Origin: Duganella phyllosphaerae
GTDB lineage: Bacteria > Pseudomonadota > Gammaproteobacteria > Burkholderiales > Burkholderiaceae_D
Assembly: GCF_001758785.1 (NCBI RefSeq)
Contig: NZ_LROM01000077.1
Span: forward strand, 62,001 to 126,000
Direction: 5' to 3'
Length of the DNA: 64,000 nt
In this document: in pieces, positions 38,187 to 51,433 of the stretch
Position numbering within the stretch: position 1 is the first letter of the stretch
How the letters are laid out: every line of letters begins with the position of its first letter
Program-made: the position numbers and the translations under genes
Notes under the pieces: model-generated
Told to the model about the DNA's origin: nothing
What the model saw: only the letters and a program-made list of their open reading frames with translations
Databases searched by the model: none

Positions 38187-40240
38187 GCGCGGTCCGGCCG
38201 ACAGCGCATCGCCCCGCTCAATTGACCAGTTCCATGGCCGCCCGGGTGTACGAGCACGACTGGGCTGCCACAGGCCTGGGCCACATCGCCGACTGGCCGC
38301 CCTCGCTGCGCGTGAGTGTGAACCTGATACTGGCCTCGGACTTCCCGTCCTGCCTGTTCTGGGGGCCGGACATGTTGATGATTTACAACGACGGTTACAT
38401 GACGTTGATGGGCCAGAAGCCCGATGGCCTGGGCCGTCCGCTGGCCGAGGTCTGGAGCGAAGTGTGGGACGACATCGAGCCGATCCTCGACCGCGCCTGG
38501 CAGGGTAAATCCACCTTCATCGAGGATTTCCCGCTGATGGTCGACCGCGACGGCCAGATCAGGGAAGCCTTCTTCACCTTTTGCTACAGCCCGGTACTGG
38601 ACGAGCAGGGCGTCACCGTCGGCGTGCTCGACACGGTGGTGGAAACCACGGCCAAGGTACACGCCTTGCGCGATACGGCGCGCTATTCGGCCGCGCTCAA
38701 GGACGAGTTGCAGGTACTGACCCAGGACCGCGACCGGATCTGGCAGCTGTCCAGCGATGCGATGGCGCTGCTCGACAGCGACAACGGCGTGGCCGCCGTC
38801 AATCCTGCCTTTAGCCGCACCCTCGGCTGGCAAGAGGATGAACTGTCCGGCACCCCGGTGGCCGCGCTGATCCATCCGCTCGAACGCGATGTCGTGATCG
38901 GGCGCCTGGACGCCATTCGCCATGGCCAGGGCTCACCGAGGATCGAGGTGCGCCTGCGCCACAAGCGCGGCGAGTACATCTACATGGAGTGGACCAATGC
39001 GCTCAATGGCAACTTCCTGCTTGGCATCGGCCGCGATAGCACGGCCGAGCGGGCCGCTGCCGAGGCGTTGAAGCGAACCGAAGCAGCGCTGCACCAGGCC
39101 CGCAAGATGGAAGCGATGGGCAAGCTCACCGGCGGCGTCGCGCACGACTTCAACAACCTGCTGCAAGTCATCTCTGGCAACCTGCACTTGCTGTCGCACG
39201 TGGTGGCGGGCGACAGTCGTGGCCAGCGCTACGTCGACAGCGCACTGGGCGGGGTGCGGCGCGGGGCCCGGCTGGCCAGCTACCTGCTGGCCTTTGGCCG
39301 GCGCCAGGCGCTGGCGCCGCGCGTAATCAAGGTGGGCGCGCTGATCGCGGCCATGGACGACATGCTGGCCCGGTCGCTGGGCGAAACCATCGAGGTGGTG
39401 ACCGTGATCCCGCCCGGCACCTGGAGCGCGCTGGTCGATACCGCGCAGGTGGAAAACGCCGTGCTCAACCTGTGCATCAATGGCCGCGACGCCATGAACG
39501 GCAACGGCAGGCTGACCATCGAAGTGGCCAACGCCAGCCTCGACGAGCACTATGCGCAGCGCCACGCCGACGTCCAGCCCGGCCAGTACGTGCTGATCGC
39601 GGTCACCGACACCGGCTGCGGCATGCCGCCCGAGGTGCTGGGGCAGGCGTTCGATCCGTTCTTTTCCACCAAGCCCGAAGGGCAGGGTACGGGACTGGGA
39701 CTGTCGATGGTATTCGGCTTCGTCAAGCAGTCTGGCGGCCATGTCAACATCTACAGCGAAGTGGGCAGCGGCACCACGGTCAAGCTCTACCTGCCGCGCT
39801 GCCTGGAAGAAGAGGATGCCTGTGTGGCGGAGCCCGAAGCCGGCGCCGTGGTAGGCGGCAACGAAACCGTGCTGGTGGTCGAAGACGACGAGGGCGTGCG
39901 CGAGACTGCCGTCGAATTGCTCAGGCAACTCGGCTACTCCGTGCTCAAGGCCGCCGACGCGACTGCCGCACTGAGCATCCTCGACAGCGGCATCGGCATC
40001 GACCTGCTGTTTACCGACGTGGTGATGCCTGGTCCGCTGCGCAGCACCGACCTGGTGCGGCTGGCGCGGCAGAAGACGCCCGGACTGGCCGTGCTCTACA
40101 CCTCGGGTTACGCGGAAAACGCCATCGTCCACGGTGGCCGGCTCGAGCCCGGCGTGCAACTGCTGGGCAAACCGTATTCCCGCGAGGCGCTGGCGCGCAA
40201 GGTACGACAGGTGCTGACTGGGCCGGTCAAACCCGGCTAG
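38183..40240 (+). CDS. Soluble PAS-containing hybrid histidine kinase with C-terminal receiver
   Basis: The 685-residue protein lacks evident membrane helices. A PAS-like region covers about residues 20-160 ([31 protein letters not shown]), and a second PAS covers about 185-300 ([26 protein letters not shown]). The kinase core has H321 in [16 protein letters not shown] and ATP-site motifs [21 protein letters not shown] and [11 protein letters not shown]. The C-terminal receiver has phospho-acceptor D612 in [10 protein letters not shown] and ends with a KPYSREAL segment. The ATG overlaps the oxoprolinase stop (ATGA), implying coupled expression. No DNA-binding output domain is present, so a partner or output regulator is expected. 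Confidence 0.88.
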   Translation: MSAVRPTAHRPAQLTSSMAARVYEHDWAATGLGHIADWPPSLRVSVNLILASDFPSCLFWGPDMLMIYNDGYMTLMGQKPDGLGRPLAEVWSEVWDDIEPILDRAWQGKSTFIEDFPLMVDRDGQIREAFFTFCYSPVLDEQGVTVGVLDTVVETTAKVHALRDTARYSAALKDELQVLTQDRDRIWQLSSDAMALLDSDNGVAAVNPAFSRTLGWQEDELSGTPVAALIHPLERDVVIGRLDAIRHGQGSPRIEVRLRHKRGEYIYMEWTNALNGNFLLGIGRDSTAERAAAEALKRTEAALHQARKMEAMGKLTGGVAHDFNNLLQVISGNLHLLSHVVAGDSRGQRYVDSALGGVRRGARLASYLLAFGRRQALAPRVIKVGALIAAMDDMLARSLGETIEVVTVIPPGTWSALVDTAQVENAVLNLCINGRDAMNGNGRLTIEVANASLDEHYAQRHADVQPGQYVLIAVTDTGCGMPPEVLGQAFDPFFSTKPEGQGTGLGLSMVFGFVKQSGGHVNIYSEVGSGTTVKLYLPRCLEEEDACVAEPEAGAVVGGNETVLVVEDDEGVRETAVELLRQLGYSVLKAADATAALSILDSGIGIDLLFTDVVMPGPLRSTDLVRLARQKTPGLAVLYTSGYAENAIVHGGRLEPGVQLLGKPYSREALARKVRQVLTGPVKPG

Positions 40241-40251
40241 GCCGGGGTTGC

Positions 40252-41889
40252 CTAGGCCGATGTCGCGATACCGTACTTGCGCTGGGTGTGGTGGTATTGC
40301 GCCAACAGCGCGTCCAGCGCCGGGTGGTGGGCGTCGATCTTGCGCATGCGCTCGAGCAGGTACGCGGCCTGTTCGGCCAGTGGCGCTTCCCAGCCCATGT
40401 CGTCGAGCTGCCTGAGGATGGCCGACGCGGCCGCCGGCAGCAGCGCCATATTGGCTGGCGCCTTGCGCAGGCCGGCGTTGAGGGTGTCCACCGCCGCGCG
40501 CAGGTCGCCCTCGGTGCTTTTCTGCGCCGCGTGCGCCAGCAGTTCGCCCACCTGCATCTTGATCTGTTCGCCCATCCCCTGGGCCAGGTCGTGGCGGCCC
40601 GCTTTTTCGAAGACCTCAACTGCATCGTCCATCGACACGCCGCTGTCGTCGTCATTCATCAGGTCCAGCATCACCGACGAAGCCTGCTGGTCGAGCTTGA
40701 CGTTCAGGCAGCTCTGGATCAGGTCGAGTTTGAGCTCGCTCGACAGGCCGCGCGTGTTGGCCATGCCGTTGACGGCAGTGGTCAGTTCGGCTGCGGCGGC
40801 GGTCATATTGCCGGCCATTTGCTGCACCATGCCGGCGGCAATCGCCCGGCAGGTGTCGGTGTTGGCATTGTTGCGCAGCGAGCGCTCCATGTCGCGGATC
40901 ACGCCGCCGGCCTGGTAGGCGTCGCCTTTTTTAACCAGCGTCTTGACCAGCTTGACGTGGTCCTCGGGGTCGCGGAACTCGGAATACTTGGCCTTGGTCA
41001 CCACCTGCTTGAACGCCCGTTCGGCCACCCCGACGTCGCCAGTGGCGAACGCCACTTCGCCCAGGTGGCGCAGGCGGCGCACCATGTGCGGCGAAATGTC
41101 CACCGCGTCTTCGAGCACCTTCTTGGCCGACTGCTGCTGGCCCAGCGCCTGCAGGGTGCGCGCCAACAAGTCGTAGGCGGCCATGAAGGTGGTGTGCTGT
41201 TGCAGCAGGTCGGTCAGGGTTTGCTGCGCTTCGACCAGCTTGCCCAGGCCGAACTGGCAGCGCGCCAGGCCCAGCTTGGCCCAGGCGGTAGGGCGGGTGA
41301 GCAAAATCGCCTGGTACACGAACTCGGCTTCGACCAGGTCGTCGATCGACACCAGCAGCTCGGCGCGCAGGCGCGCGTAGTCGGTGGCGTAGCGCGGGTT
41401 GGCTTGCTCCCCCTCCTTGCAGCCGGTGATCGCCTTGCGGATATTGCCGGCTGCTACATGCTGGTACACCGGCCAGAACACGTCGCGCCGCTCCACCGCG
41501 CGGCGGATCCGCTGCAGCAGGGCATCCACGGTGAATGGCTTGAGCACGTAATCGGTAGGCGCGAGCTCCACCGCGCCGATCACGCGGCTGTACACGCCCT
41601 CGGACGTGATCATCATGAAGATGCACCACGGCGGGATCAGGCGATGGTGGCGCAAATCTTCCAGCAGCTGCTGGCCGTCCTGGCCATTGTTTTCGCTGCC
41701 GTTACCCAGGTCGTACTCGCACAGCACGATGTCGAACTGGCGGCGGCTCAGCTGGCGGATGGCCGTGCCGGAACCCACCGCGTACTCGATACGGGTGATC
41801 TCGCACTGGTTCAGCATATTGTGCAGGCTGCCGCGCATGCCCGGGTTCGGGTCCACGATCAGTACCGACAACTCGCTATAGTCCGCCAT
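40252..41889 (-). CDS. Receiver-TPR protein with Glu at the phospho-acceptor site
   Basis: The 545-residue protein has an N-terminal receiver-like domain (residues 8-130) and then a long helical region of tetratricopeptide-like repeats (about 145-540), suited to protein binding rather than DNA binding. The receiver keeps an acidic residue D13 and a lysine K117 in DYVLKPF, but the phospho-acceptor aspartate is replaced by E58 in FDIVLCEYDLG. A Glu can mimic the phosphorylated state in some receivers. The start at 41889 is the ATG giving MADYSELSVLIVDPNPG; the frame is open upstream without conserved sequence. It converges with the hybrid-kinase gene across about 11 bases. Confidence 0.85.
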   Translation of the reverse strand: MADYSELSVLIVDPNPGMRGSLHNMLNQCEITRIEYAVGSGTAIRQLSRRQFDIVLCEYDLGNGSENNGQDGQQLLEDLRHHRLIPPWCIFMMITSEGVYSRVIGAVELAPTDYVLKPFTVDALLQRIRRAVERRDVFWPVYQHVAAGNIRKAITGCKEGEQANPRYATDYARLRAELLVSIDDLVEAEFVYQAILLTRPTAWAKLGLARCQFGLGKLVEAQQTLTDLLQQHTTFMAAYDLLARTLQALGQQQSAKKVLEDAVDISPHMVRRLRHLGEVAFATGDVGVAERAFKQVVTKAKYSEFRDPEDHVKLVKTLVKKGDAYQAGGVIRDMERSLRNNANTDTCRAIAAGMVQQMAGNMTAAAAELTTAVNGMANTRGLSSELKLDLIQSCLNVKLDQQASSVMLDLMNDDDSGVSMDDAVEVFEKAGRHDLAQGMGEQIKMQVGELLAHAAQKSTEGDLRAAVDTLNAGLRKAPANMALLPAAASAILRQLDDMGWEAPLAEQAAYLLERMRKIDAHHPALDALLAQYHHTQRKYGIATSA

Positions 41890-42063
41890 GTTTCTTATCC
41901 ATTCCAGGTTGTTCCCAGCATAACCGAAGGTCGGTGAAATGATGCGTTTTTGCATGGCACAAGTCACATTTTGGCGCGCCTCGGCCCCTAAACGTTGCTT
42001 GTGGAATACTTTGTCGCTGTCGGCAGCCGCATCCTGGTGCTGTATGGGGAGGGGCGGAACGGG

Positions 42064-42069
42064 TATAAT
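42064..42069 (+). promoter_or_regulatory. Candidate -10 element of the purL promoter
   Basis: A perfect TATAAT lies about 95 bases upstream of the purL ATG. The matching -35 is weak (TGTATG at 17 bases spacing), so activity may depend on a regulator or a different start. No PurR-type operator was recognised. Confidence 0.4.
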
Positions 42070-42163
42070 GCGCGCAAAAGGAATTCTGCAAGCCCATGCC
42101 TGTGTTTCAATTTCGCTGTCTACCTTTAATCCGCAGCCACGCTGCATCAACTACTCTTCCATC

Positions 42164-46174
<4,011 letters not shown>

Positions 46175-46193
46175 ACAGTATTAGTCGTTCCTG

Positions 46194-46230
46194 AAAGCCG
46201 GGCCCTGCGCAAGCAGTGGCCCGGCTTTTT
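46194..46230 (+). terminator. Rho-independent terminator after purL
   Basis: AAAGCCGGGCC (46194-46204) pairs with GGCCCGGCTTT (46218-46228), followed by TT. Confidence 0.85.
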
Positions 46231-46259
46231 GTCATCGGTTATTAACACTGCACTCTAAT

Positions 46260-46359
46260 CCGTCATTCCCGCGAACGCGGGGATCCATAGAACGCGTGAA
46301 GAATGGGCCGCGCGGTGTGCTTGCTCAGCATGGATCCCCGCGTTCACGAGGATGACGGG
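46260..46359. repeat. REP-like paired inverted repeat, copy E
   Basis: Arm 46260-46290 (CCGTCATTCCCGC, then CGCGGGGATCCATAG) and arm 46330-46359 (ATGGATCCCCGCG, then GGATGACGGG) are close inverted copies separated by 39 bases. It lies between the convergent purL and parvulin genes and is one of the better preserved copies. Confidence 0.82.
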
Positions 46360-46440
46360 CTCGGAGGATTGCGCCAGAGTTTGGCATCTTCAAGCTGACA
46401 TCTGGCTGTGCTGCCGCAGCATGAAGCCGGTAAACGACAA

Positions 46441-46461
46441 CGCCCGGCACAAGGCCGGGCG
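46441..46461 (-). terminator. Hairpin downstream of the parvulin gene, possible terminator
   Basis: An eight-base stem, CGCCCGGC with GCCGGGCG, has a five-base loop. It lies about 38 bases beyond the minus-strand parvulin stop. The following T-content on the minus strand is modest, so termination strength is uncertain. Confidence 0.45.
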
Positions 46462-46499
46462 CTTTTACATCAAGGCAGCCTCACGCTGCCCGGTTCAAC

Positions 46500-47279
46500 T
46501 TACTGAACCTTGGCTTTCTTTTGCAGCTCGTCGCGGTACGCGGCGATTTTGCCTTGCTGCATCTGTTGGGCGATCTGGCCCTTGACCTGGTCGAACGGTG
46601 GGAACTGGGCATCGCGTGGCGCTTCGTCCAGCTTGATCACGTGGTAGCCGAACTCGGTCTTGACCGGGGTTTCGGTGATCGCACCTGGTTTCAGGGCGAC
46701 CATCGCATCGGCGAATGGCTTGACCAGCTTGCCTGGCGACATCCAGCCCAAATCGCCACCATTGTTGGCGGAACCGTCTTTCGATACCTTGGCCAGTTCT
46801 TCGAACTTACCGCCGGCTTTCAGCTTGGCGATAATGTCCTTGGCTTCCTGTTCGGTGGTCACCAGGATATGGCGCGAGTGATATTCCTTGCCGCCGTTGG
46901 CTGCCTTGTATTTGTCGTACTCGGCCTTGATATCGGCATCCTTGACCGGATTCTTTTTCACATAATCGGCCAGCATGGCGTTGATGATAATGCTCTGGCT
47001 GGCGTTATCGATGGCGGCTTTGACGTCAGCCTTGTTGCCATAACCTTGTTTATTCGCCTCCTGCAGCATCACTTCGCGGCCGATCAGTTCTTTCTTGACC
47101 ATTTCGCGCAATTGCGGGCTGTCAGGTTGCTGGCCTTGAGCTACGACCTGTTTGACCATTTGGTCTGCCTTGGCGGCCGGAATGGCTTTGCCATTGACGG
47201 TCGCGAGGTTTTGCGCAAAAGCGGGCACTGCAGCAACAGCGAGCATGGCTAACAACAGACGGGCTGGTTTCAACATCAT
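46500..47279 (-). CDS. Periplasmic parvulin-type peptidyl-prolyl isomerase, tandem copy 1
   Basis: The 259-residue protein has a signal peptide ending AVPAFAQ (about residue 23), so it is periplasmic. A SurA-N-like segment precedes the parvulin domain (about residues 130-235), which retains HSRHILVTTE, NGGDLGWMSPGKLVKPF and TEFGYHVIKLDEA, so isomerase activity is plausible. It probably assists folding of exported proteins. The upstream neighbour on the same strand is a paralogue with many shared segments, including GQQPDSPQLRE and the C-terminal KKAKVQ. A hairpin lies between the copies. An alternative start is the next Met codon, at 47276. Confidence 0.9.
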   Translation of the reverse strand: MMLKPARLLLAMLAVAAVPAFAQNLATVNGKAIPAAKADQMVKQVVAQGQQPDSPQLREMVKKELIGREVMLQEANKQGYGNKADVKAAIDNASQSIIINAMLADYVKKNPVKDADIKAEYDKYKAANGGKEYHSRHILVTTEQEAKDIIAKLKAGGKFEELAKVSKDGSANNGGDLGWMSPGKLVKPFADAMVALKPGAITETPVKTEFGYHVIKLDEAPRDAQFPPFDQVKGQIAQQMQQGKIAAYRDELQKKAKVQ

Positions 47280-47345
47280 TATCTAAATCCTTTAAAAGCT
47301 TGAAATTGCACTTGGACGCGCATATTACCAACTTGAAATGAGAAA

Positions 47346-47365
47346 CGGCGCCCCGTAGGGCGCCG
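47346..47365 (-). terminator. Hairpin between the two parvulin genes
   Basis: CGGCGCCC (47346-47353) pairs with GGGCGCCG (47358-47365), and on the minus strand TTTCTCATTTC follows. It may partly terminate the upstream copy, letting the two paralogues be expressed at different levels. Confidence 0.5.
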
Positions 47366-47377
47366 CCTTGCAGAACA

Positions 47378-48160
47378 TTACTGCACTTTTGCTTTTTTAA
47401 CCAGTTCTTCCTGGTAAGCTTGAACTTTCTTCTGCATCAGGCCTTCTTGTACCTGGCCTTTGACTTCTTCCAGCGGCGGCAGTTTCACGGCGCGGGTGTC
47501 GTCGACCTTGATCACGTGCCAGCCGTTAGGGGTTTGCACCGGCTTCTCGGTCACGCCACCTTTTTGCAGGTTGACGAAAGCTGCCGAGAATACTGGTGGG
47601 AACGACGATGGGGTAGCCCAGTCCAGGTCGCCGCCGTTGGCAGCCGAACCGGTGTCTTTCGACTGCTTGGCCAGATCTTCGAACTTGGCGCCGCCTTTGA
47701 GCTTGGCGATGACGTCGTTGGCTTCGGCCTCGGTCGCCAGCAGGATGTGACGCACGTGATACTCTTTTTCGGCCGAAGCGGCAGCCACGGCTTTGTCGTA
47801 CTCGGCCTTGACGTCGGCATCCGAGACCGGGTTTTTCTTGACGTAGTCGCCTACCAGCGCATTGGTGATGATGGCCTGGCGGGCGTTTTCGATCTGATCT
47901 TTGACGGCAGGGTTTTTGCCGTAGCCTTGTTTTTCGGCTTCTTGCATCATGACTTCACGACCGATCAGGTCCTTCTTGATCAGCTCGCGCAACTGTGGCG
48001 AATCCGGCTGCTGGCCTTGGGCGACGACTTGCTTGACGACAGCGTCAACACGCGAGCTCGGGATGGCTTTGCCATTAACAACGGCAACATTTTGTGCAAA
48101 AGCAGGTACGGCGGCAACGGCGAGCAGTGCAATCAGCAAACGGGCTGGCTTGAAAGTCAT
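47378..48160 (-). CDS. Periplasmic parvulin-type peptidyl-prolyl isomerase, tandem copy 2 (divergent active site)
   Basis: The 260-residue protein is a paralogue of the adjacent downstream gene with the same layout: a signal peptide ending PAFAQ, a SurA-N-like part and a parvulin domain. It keeps HVRHILLATE and GWHVIKVDD. The motif GGDLGW has become GGDLDWATPSSFPPVF, and the strand segment reads QTPNGWHV in place of the TEFGYHV of copy 1, so substrate or catalytic behaviour may differ. It is 134 bases downstream of bolA on the same strand. Both copies end KKAKVQ. Confidence 0.9.
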   Translation of the reverse strand: MTFKPARLLIALLAVAAVPAFAQNVAVVNGKAIPSSRVDAVVKQVVAQGQQPDSPQLRELIKKDLIGREVMMQEAEKQGYGKNPAVKDQIENARQAIITNALVGDYVKKNPVSDADVKAEYDKAVAAASAEKEYHVRHILLATEAEANDVIAKLKGGAKFEDLAKQSKDTGSAANGGDLDWATPSSFPPVFSAAFVNLQKGGVTEKPVQTPNGWHVIKVDDTRAVKLPPLEEVKGQVQEGLMQKKVQAYQEELVKKAKVQ

Positions 48161-48294
48161 TATTAATTCCTGTAGGGGGAAGATTTAGCGAAAACCGGAG
48201 GAGGGAGTAAGAGTTGCTATCTGTCTTTTATTCAGCTTTTGTGTTCGAATATTTTCTGAGACCTATAGCCTGGTTCCACCCCACCGGCACAACA

Positions 48295-48567
48295 TCATAC
48301 TTCGGACGGAGCCAATGCAGTAATGGCCAATGCATGAATTTCTTTATGCATCATATCGTTCACGGAATCATACACGAGTCGATGTCTTGTGACGAGTCTC
48401 TGCCCTTCAAATTGTAACGAAACGATTCTGACGCTGTAATGTCCACCGCCGGAGGCGGCGCCAGCATGGCCGGCGTGCAAATGGGAGTCGTCGTCGAGTG
48501 TCAATTGAAGCGGGGACAAGGCCGCTTCCAGCTTGCTGCGGATGCGCTCGATACGGGTTTCGGTCAT
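48295..48567 (-). CDS. bolA: BolA-family protein
   Basis: BolA proteins partner with monothiol glutaredoxins in iron-sulfur handling and affect cell shape. The 90-residue protein has the family's compact alpha-beta fold, with SHLHAGHAGAASGGGHYSVRIVS in the loop region and the C-terminal RLVYDSVNDMMHKEIHALAI helix containing the conserved His. It overlaps the yciB stop by four bases, so both are translated from one message. The symbol is family-level. Confidence 0.9.
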   Translation of the reverse strand: MTETRIERIRSKLEAALSPLQLTLDDDSHLHAGHAGAASGGGHYSVRIVSLQFEGQRLVTRHRLVYDSVNDMMHKEIHALAITALAPSEV

Positions 48568-49193
48568 GCTTGCTCCTTCATGTGGCGCGAGAGGTAAACG
48601 GTCTGGCCGATGATGAACACGAACATCAACGCGGTGGTGCCGAACATTTTAAAATTGACCCAGGCATCGGTGTTACCTTTGAACAGCACAAAAGCCACGT
48701 ACCAGTTGAGTACGCCCATCACGGTAAAAAAGGCGATCCAGGCCAGGTTGATACGGGTCCAGCCCGCATCGGGCAGTTCGACGAATTCGCTCATCGACTT
48801 GCGCATCAGGTTTTTCTTGAAGACCAGGTCGCTGACCAGCAGGCCGACGGCGAATGACCAATAGACGATGCTCAGCTTCCATTTGACGAAGGCTTCATCG
48901 TGCAGGTAGATGGTGAGGCCGCCAAAGAACACGAACATGGCCAGGGAAAACCACATCACTCCTTCGACCTTACGCCCGCGCACTTTCAGGTAAGCGATCT
49001 GCAGCACCGTGGCCAGGATGCCGACCACCGTGGCCAGCACGATGGGGGCCTGGTCCGGCGTCACACTGCCACCTGAAATGATGCTGCCCAGGTAGGTGTT
49101 GGTAAACACCTGCGCTGCTTCGGCATGCATGCCGGCCAGCTTGTAGGCGGCAAAGAAGAGGATGACCGGGAATAAGTCGAACAGGAATTTCAT
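48564..49193 (-). CDS. yciB: Inner membrane-spanning protein YciB (septation protein A)
   Basis: YciB (IspZ) is a small polytopic inner-membrane protein linked to cell-envelope and septum synthesis. The 209-residue sequence MKFLFDLFPVILFFAAYK is the standard N-terminus, followed by about five hydrophobic helices (including TVVGILATVLQIAYL, VMWFSLAMFVFFGGLTIYL and WIAFFTVMGVLNWYVAF). It lies 16 bases after msrB and overlaps bolA, an arrangement often seen in betaproteobacteria. Confidence 0.93.
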   Translation of the reverse strand: MKFLFDLFPVILFFAAYKLAGMHAEAAQVFTNTYLGSIISGGSVTPDQAPIVLATVVGILATVLQIAYLKVRGRKVEGVMWFSLAMFVFFGGLTIYLHDEAFVKWKLSIVYWSFAVGLLVSDLVFKKNLMRKSMSEFVELPDAGWTRINLAWIAFFTVMGVLNWYVAFVLFKGNTDAWVNFKMFGTTALMFVFIIGQTVYLSRHMKEQA

Positions 49194-49209
49194 GGTGCCT
49201 CAATATCTT

Positions 49210-49608
49210 TTAATCTTGTGGATCGAACCGCAGCGACGCCGAGTTGATGCAATAACGCAGGCCGGTCGGCGGCGGTCCGTCCGGGAACACGTGTCCCAGG
49301 TGGGCGTCGCACACGGCGCACAGAATTTCGGTGCGCAGCATACCATGGGTGCGGTCGGTTTTCTCGATCACGTTGGCAGGATCGATGGCCTCGAAGTAGC
49401 TGGGCCAGCCGCAACCGGAATCGAACTTGGTGTCGGAAGTAAACAGCGGCGTGTTGCAGCACACGCAAGTATACGTCCCGTGTTCGTGGTGATCCCAGAA
49501 TTTGCCGGTAAAGGCGCGCTCGGTAGCGGCGTGGCGGGTGACTTCATATTCCATTGGATCGAGCATGGCGCGCCATTCGGCGTCGGACTTGGTGACTTTA
49601 TTGGTCAT
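49210..49608 (-). CDS. msrB: Peptide-methionine (R)-S-oxide reductase
   Basis: MsrB reduces the R-sulfoxide of methionine in oxidised proteins. The 132-residue protein has the zinc Cys pairs C48/C51 (CVCC) and C97/C100 (CAVC), the motif [11 protein letters not shown] with C66 as a possible resolving cysteine, and the catalytic C120 in [11 protein letters not shown]. No signal peptide is seen, so it is cytoplasmic. The start lies 14 bases after the selO stop and the gene continues closely into yciB, which suggests one transcript and joint expression with redox-linked SelO. Confidence 0.95.
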   Translation of the reverse strand: MTNKVTKSDAEWRAMLDPMEYEVTRHAATERAFTGKFWDHHEHGTYTCVCCNTPLFTSDTKFDSGCGWPSYFEAIDPANVIEKTDRTHGMLRTEILCAVCDAHLGHVFPDGPPPTGLRYCINSASLRFDPQD

Positions 49609-49622
49609 GGCTTAGATCTTTC

Positions 49623-51119
49623 TTAAGAAGAACAACTCACTTCGAGATGGCTGGCCCAGTCGGGCGGCAAGGCGGCGTATTGGTCGTGCTCGGGCTGTTC
49701 GTCGTACGGGTGCTGCAAGATGGCCAGCAATTTTTCGACTTCCGAATAGTCGTGCTGCTGCGCCTTGTCGATGGCCACCTGGGCCAGGTAATTGCGTAGC
49801 ACGTATTTGGGGTTGATTCGGTTCATCGCAAGCTGGCGGTCGCCATCGACGCTGTGCTCGGCCTGCAATCGCTGGCGATATTGCCGGGCCCACGCATCGA
49901 AGGCGGCGCGGTCGATGAACAGGTCGCGCAGCGGTTCGTCACCGCTGGCGTCCTGCGACTTGAGGCCACCGAGGCGGCGGAAGAACTGGGTAAAGTCCAC
50001 GCCTGGCAGCATGGCGAACATGCCGTCGAACAGGGCGCGGTCGGCGTCGGCGTGGGCGTCGAGTTGCGTCAGGCCCAGCTTGGCGTGCAGCAGTTCGTCG
50101 AGCTTGGCCGCAAAGGCTGGCTGGTACACGTCGAGCGCCGCCTGTGCGTCTTCCGGCTCGCCGATCAGCGGCAGCAGGGCCTGGGCCAGCGCGTAGCAAT
50201 TCCAATGGCCAACCTGCGGCTGGTTCGAATACGCATAGCGGCCTTGCTGGTCGGTATGGTTGCAGATGTGATCTGCGTCGAATGCTTCCATGAAGCCGAA
50301 CGGACCGTAATCGATGGTCAGGCCCAGGATCGACATATTGTCGGTGTTCATCACGCCGTGCATGAAGCCCACCGCTTGCCACTGTGCAATCATGTGCGCG
50401 GTGCGGCGCGTCACTTGCTCGAGCAGGCCCTGGTAGGGATTGTCGCTGGCGCGTAGTTCTGGGTAAAAATGGTCGATCACGTAGTCGGCCAGGATTTTCA
50501 ATTGGTCGTTCTGCTTGCGGTAGTACCAGTGCTCAAACGAGCCGAAGCGCACAAAGCTGGGCGCCAAGCGCACCACGACAGCGGCGGTTTCTACCGTCTC
50601 GCGCATCACGCCCTGGTTGGAACCGGCAATCGACAGCGCGCGCGACGTGGGGATGCCGAGGCCATGCATGGCTTCCGAGCACAGGAATTCACGGATCGAC
50701 GAGCGCAGCACGGCGCGACCGTCGCCCATGCGCGAGTAGGGCGTCTGGCCGGCGCCTTTCCATTGCAGCTCCAGCGGACCCTGCGGGGTGGCGGCGGCGC
50801 CGAACAGGATGGCGCGGCCGTCGCCGAGCTGGCCGGCCCACACGCCGAACTGGTGGCCTGAATACACGGCCGCCAGTGGTTGCGCCTGTTCCGGCACGGC
50901 ATTGCCGACCAGGACGTCGAGACTGTCCGCCACCTGCTGCGGCGTGAGGCCGATCAGTTGCGCGGCCGCCGGGCTCACCGCTACCAGGTAGGGCGAGGGC
51001 AGGGGCGTGGGCATCAGCCTGGTATAGAACGCGGGCGGCAAGGACGCAAAAGAATTGTCCAGCGGCAGCGAGGTCAGATTGGTAGCGATGATGGTTCCTG
51101 TGAAGAGCACCTGGCCCAT
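49623..51119 (-). CDS. selO: Protein adenylyltransferase SelO (YdiU)
   Basis: SelO is a pseudokinase-fold enzyme that transfers AMP from ATP to protein side chains and is tied to oxidative-stress responses. The 498-residue protein has [68 protein letters not shown] core sequence, and [24 protein letters not shown], where the catalytic Asn and Asp lie. It ends SCSS, keeping a cysteine at the position that is selenocysteine in animals. It is the first gene of a probable selO-msrB-yciB-bolA run. Confidence 0.95.
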   Translation of the reverse strand: MGQVLFTGTIIATNLTSLPLDNSFASLPPAFYTRLMPTPLPSPYLVAVSPAAAQLIGLTPQQVADSLDVLVGNAVPEQAQPLAAVYSGHQFGVWAGQLGDGRAILFGAAATPQGPLELQWKGAGQTPYSRMGDGRAVLRSSIREFLCSEAMHGLGIPTSRALSIAGSNQGVMRETVETAAVVVRLAPSFVRFGSFEHWYYRKQNDQLKILADYVIDHFYPELRASDNPYQGLLEQVTRRTAHMIAQWQAVGFMHGVMNTDNMSILGLTIDYGPFGFMEAFDADHICNHTDQQGRYAYSNQPQVGHWNCYALAQALLPLIGEPEDAQAALDVYQPAFAAKLDELLHAKLGLTQLDAHADADRALFDGMFAMLPGVDFTQFFRRLGGLKSQDASGDEPLRDLFIDRAAFDAWARQYRQRLQAEHSVDGDRQLAMNRINPKYVLRNYLAQVAIDKAQQHDYSEVEKLLAILQHPYDEQPEHDQYAALPPDWASHLEVSCSS

Positions 51120-51433
51120 GGGCCGGAAAGCGCGATTTTACCGCAGCGTGGGCAAGCGCGTAGCGTGCATGCATGGACGAAGCGCGATCGGCGCGCACTG
51201 AGCGCACTGTCGGCCCGCGTGGCGCGAAAAATACAAATAGTCGTCTTACTCGCAGCGCAGAAAATCGCCGGCAAACCCGCGCCAGCCCTTGCGAACAGCA
51301 ATATTGCGCAAACCTCAACTAGCTAATAGTAAGTTACTTCATTCATAAATTGATTGACGGTAATAAGTATTTACCCGTAAATTATTGCTTTGCAGCATTT
51401 CTTCGACTTCGCGCCCAGCGCTCCAGGACCCCC
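51120..51433. other. Divergent control region between selO and the chemoreceptor gene
   Basis: This 314-base gap has no convincing gene. The first 190 bases are GC-rich like the surrounding genes. The last 130 are AT-rich and should hold the chemoreceptor promoter. No clear sigma-28 (FliA) promoter with the usual TAAA and CCGATA boxes was found. An imperfect dyad, ACGG with CCCGT around TAATAAGTATTTA, spans about 51356-51377. Confidence 0.5.

Noticed and set aside
51303..51433. Possible sigma-28 promoter for the chemoreceptor
   Set aside because: TAAATTG occurs, but no GCCGATAA-like box at the right distance was found.
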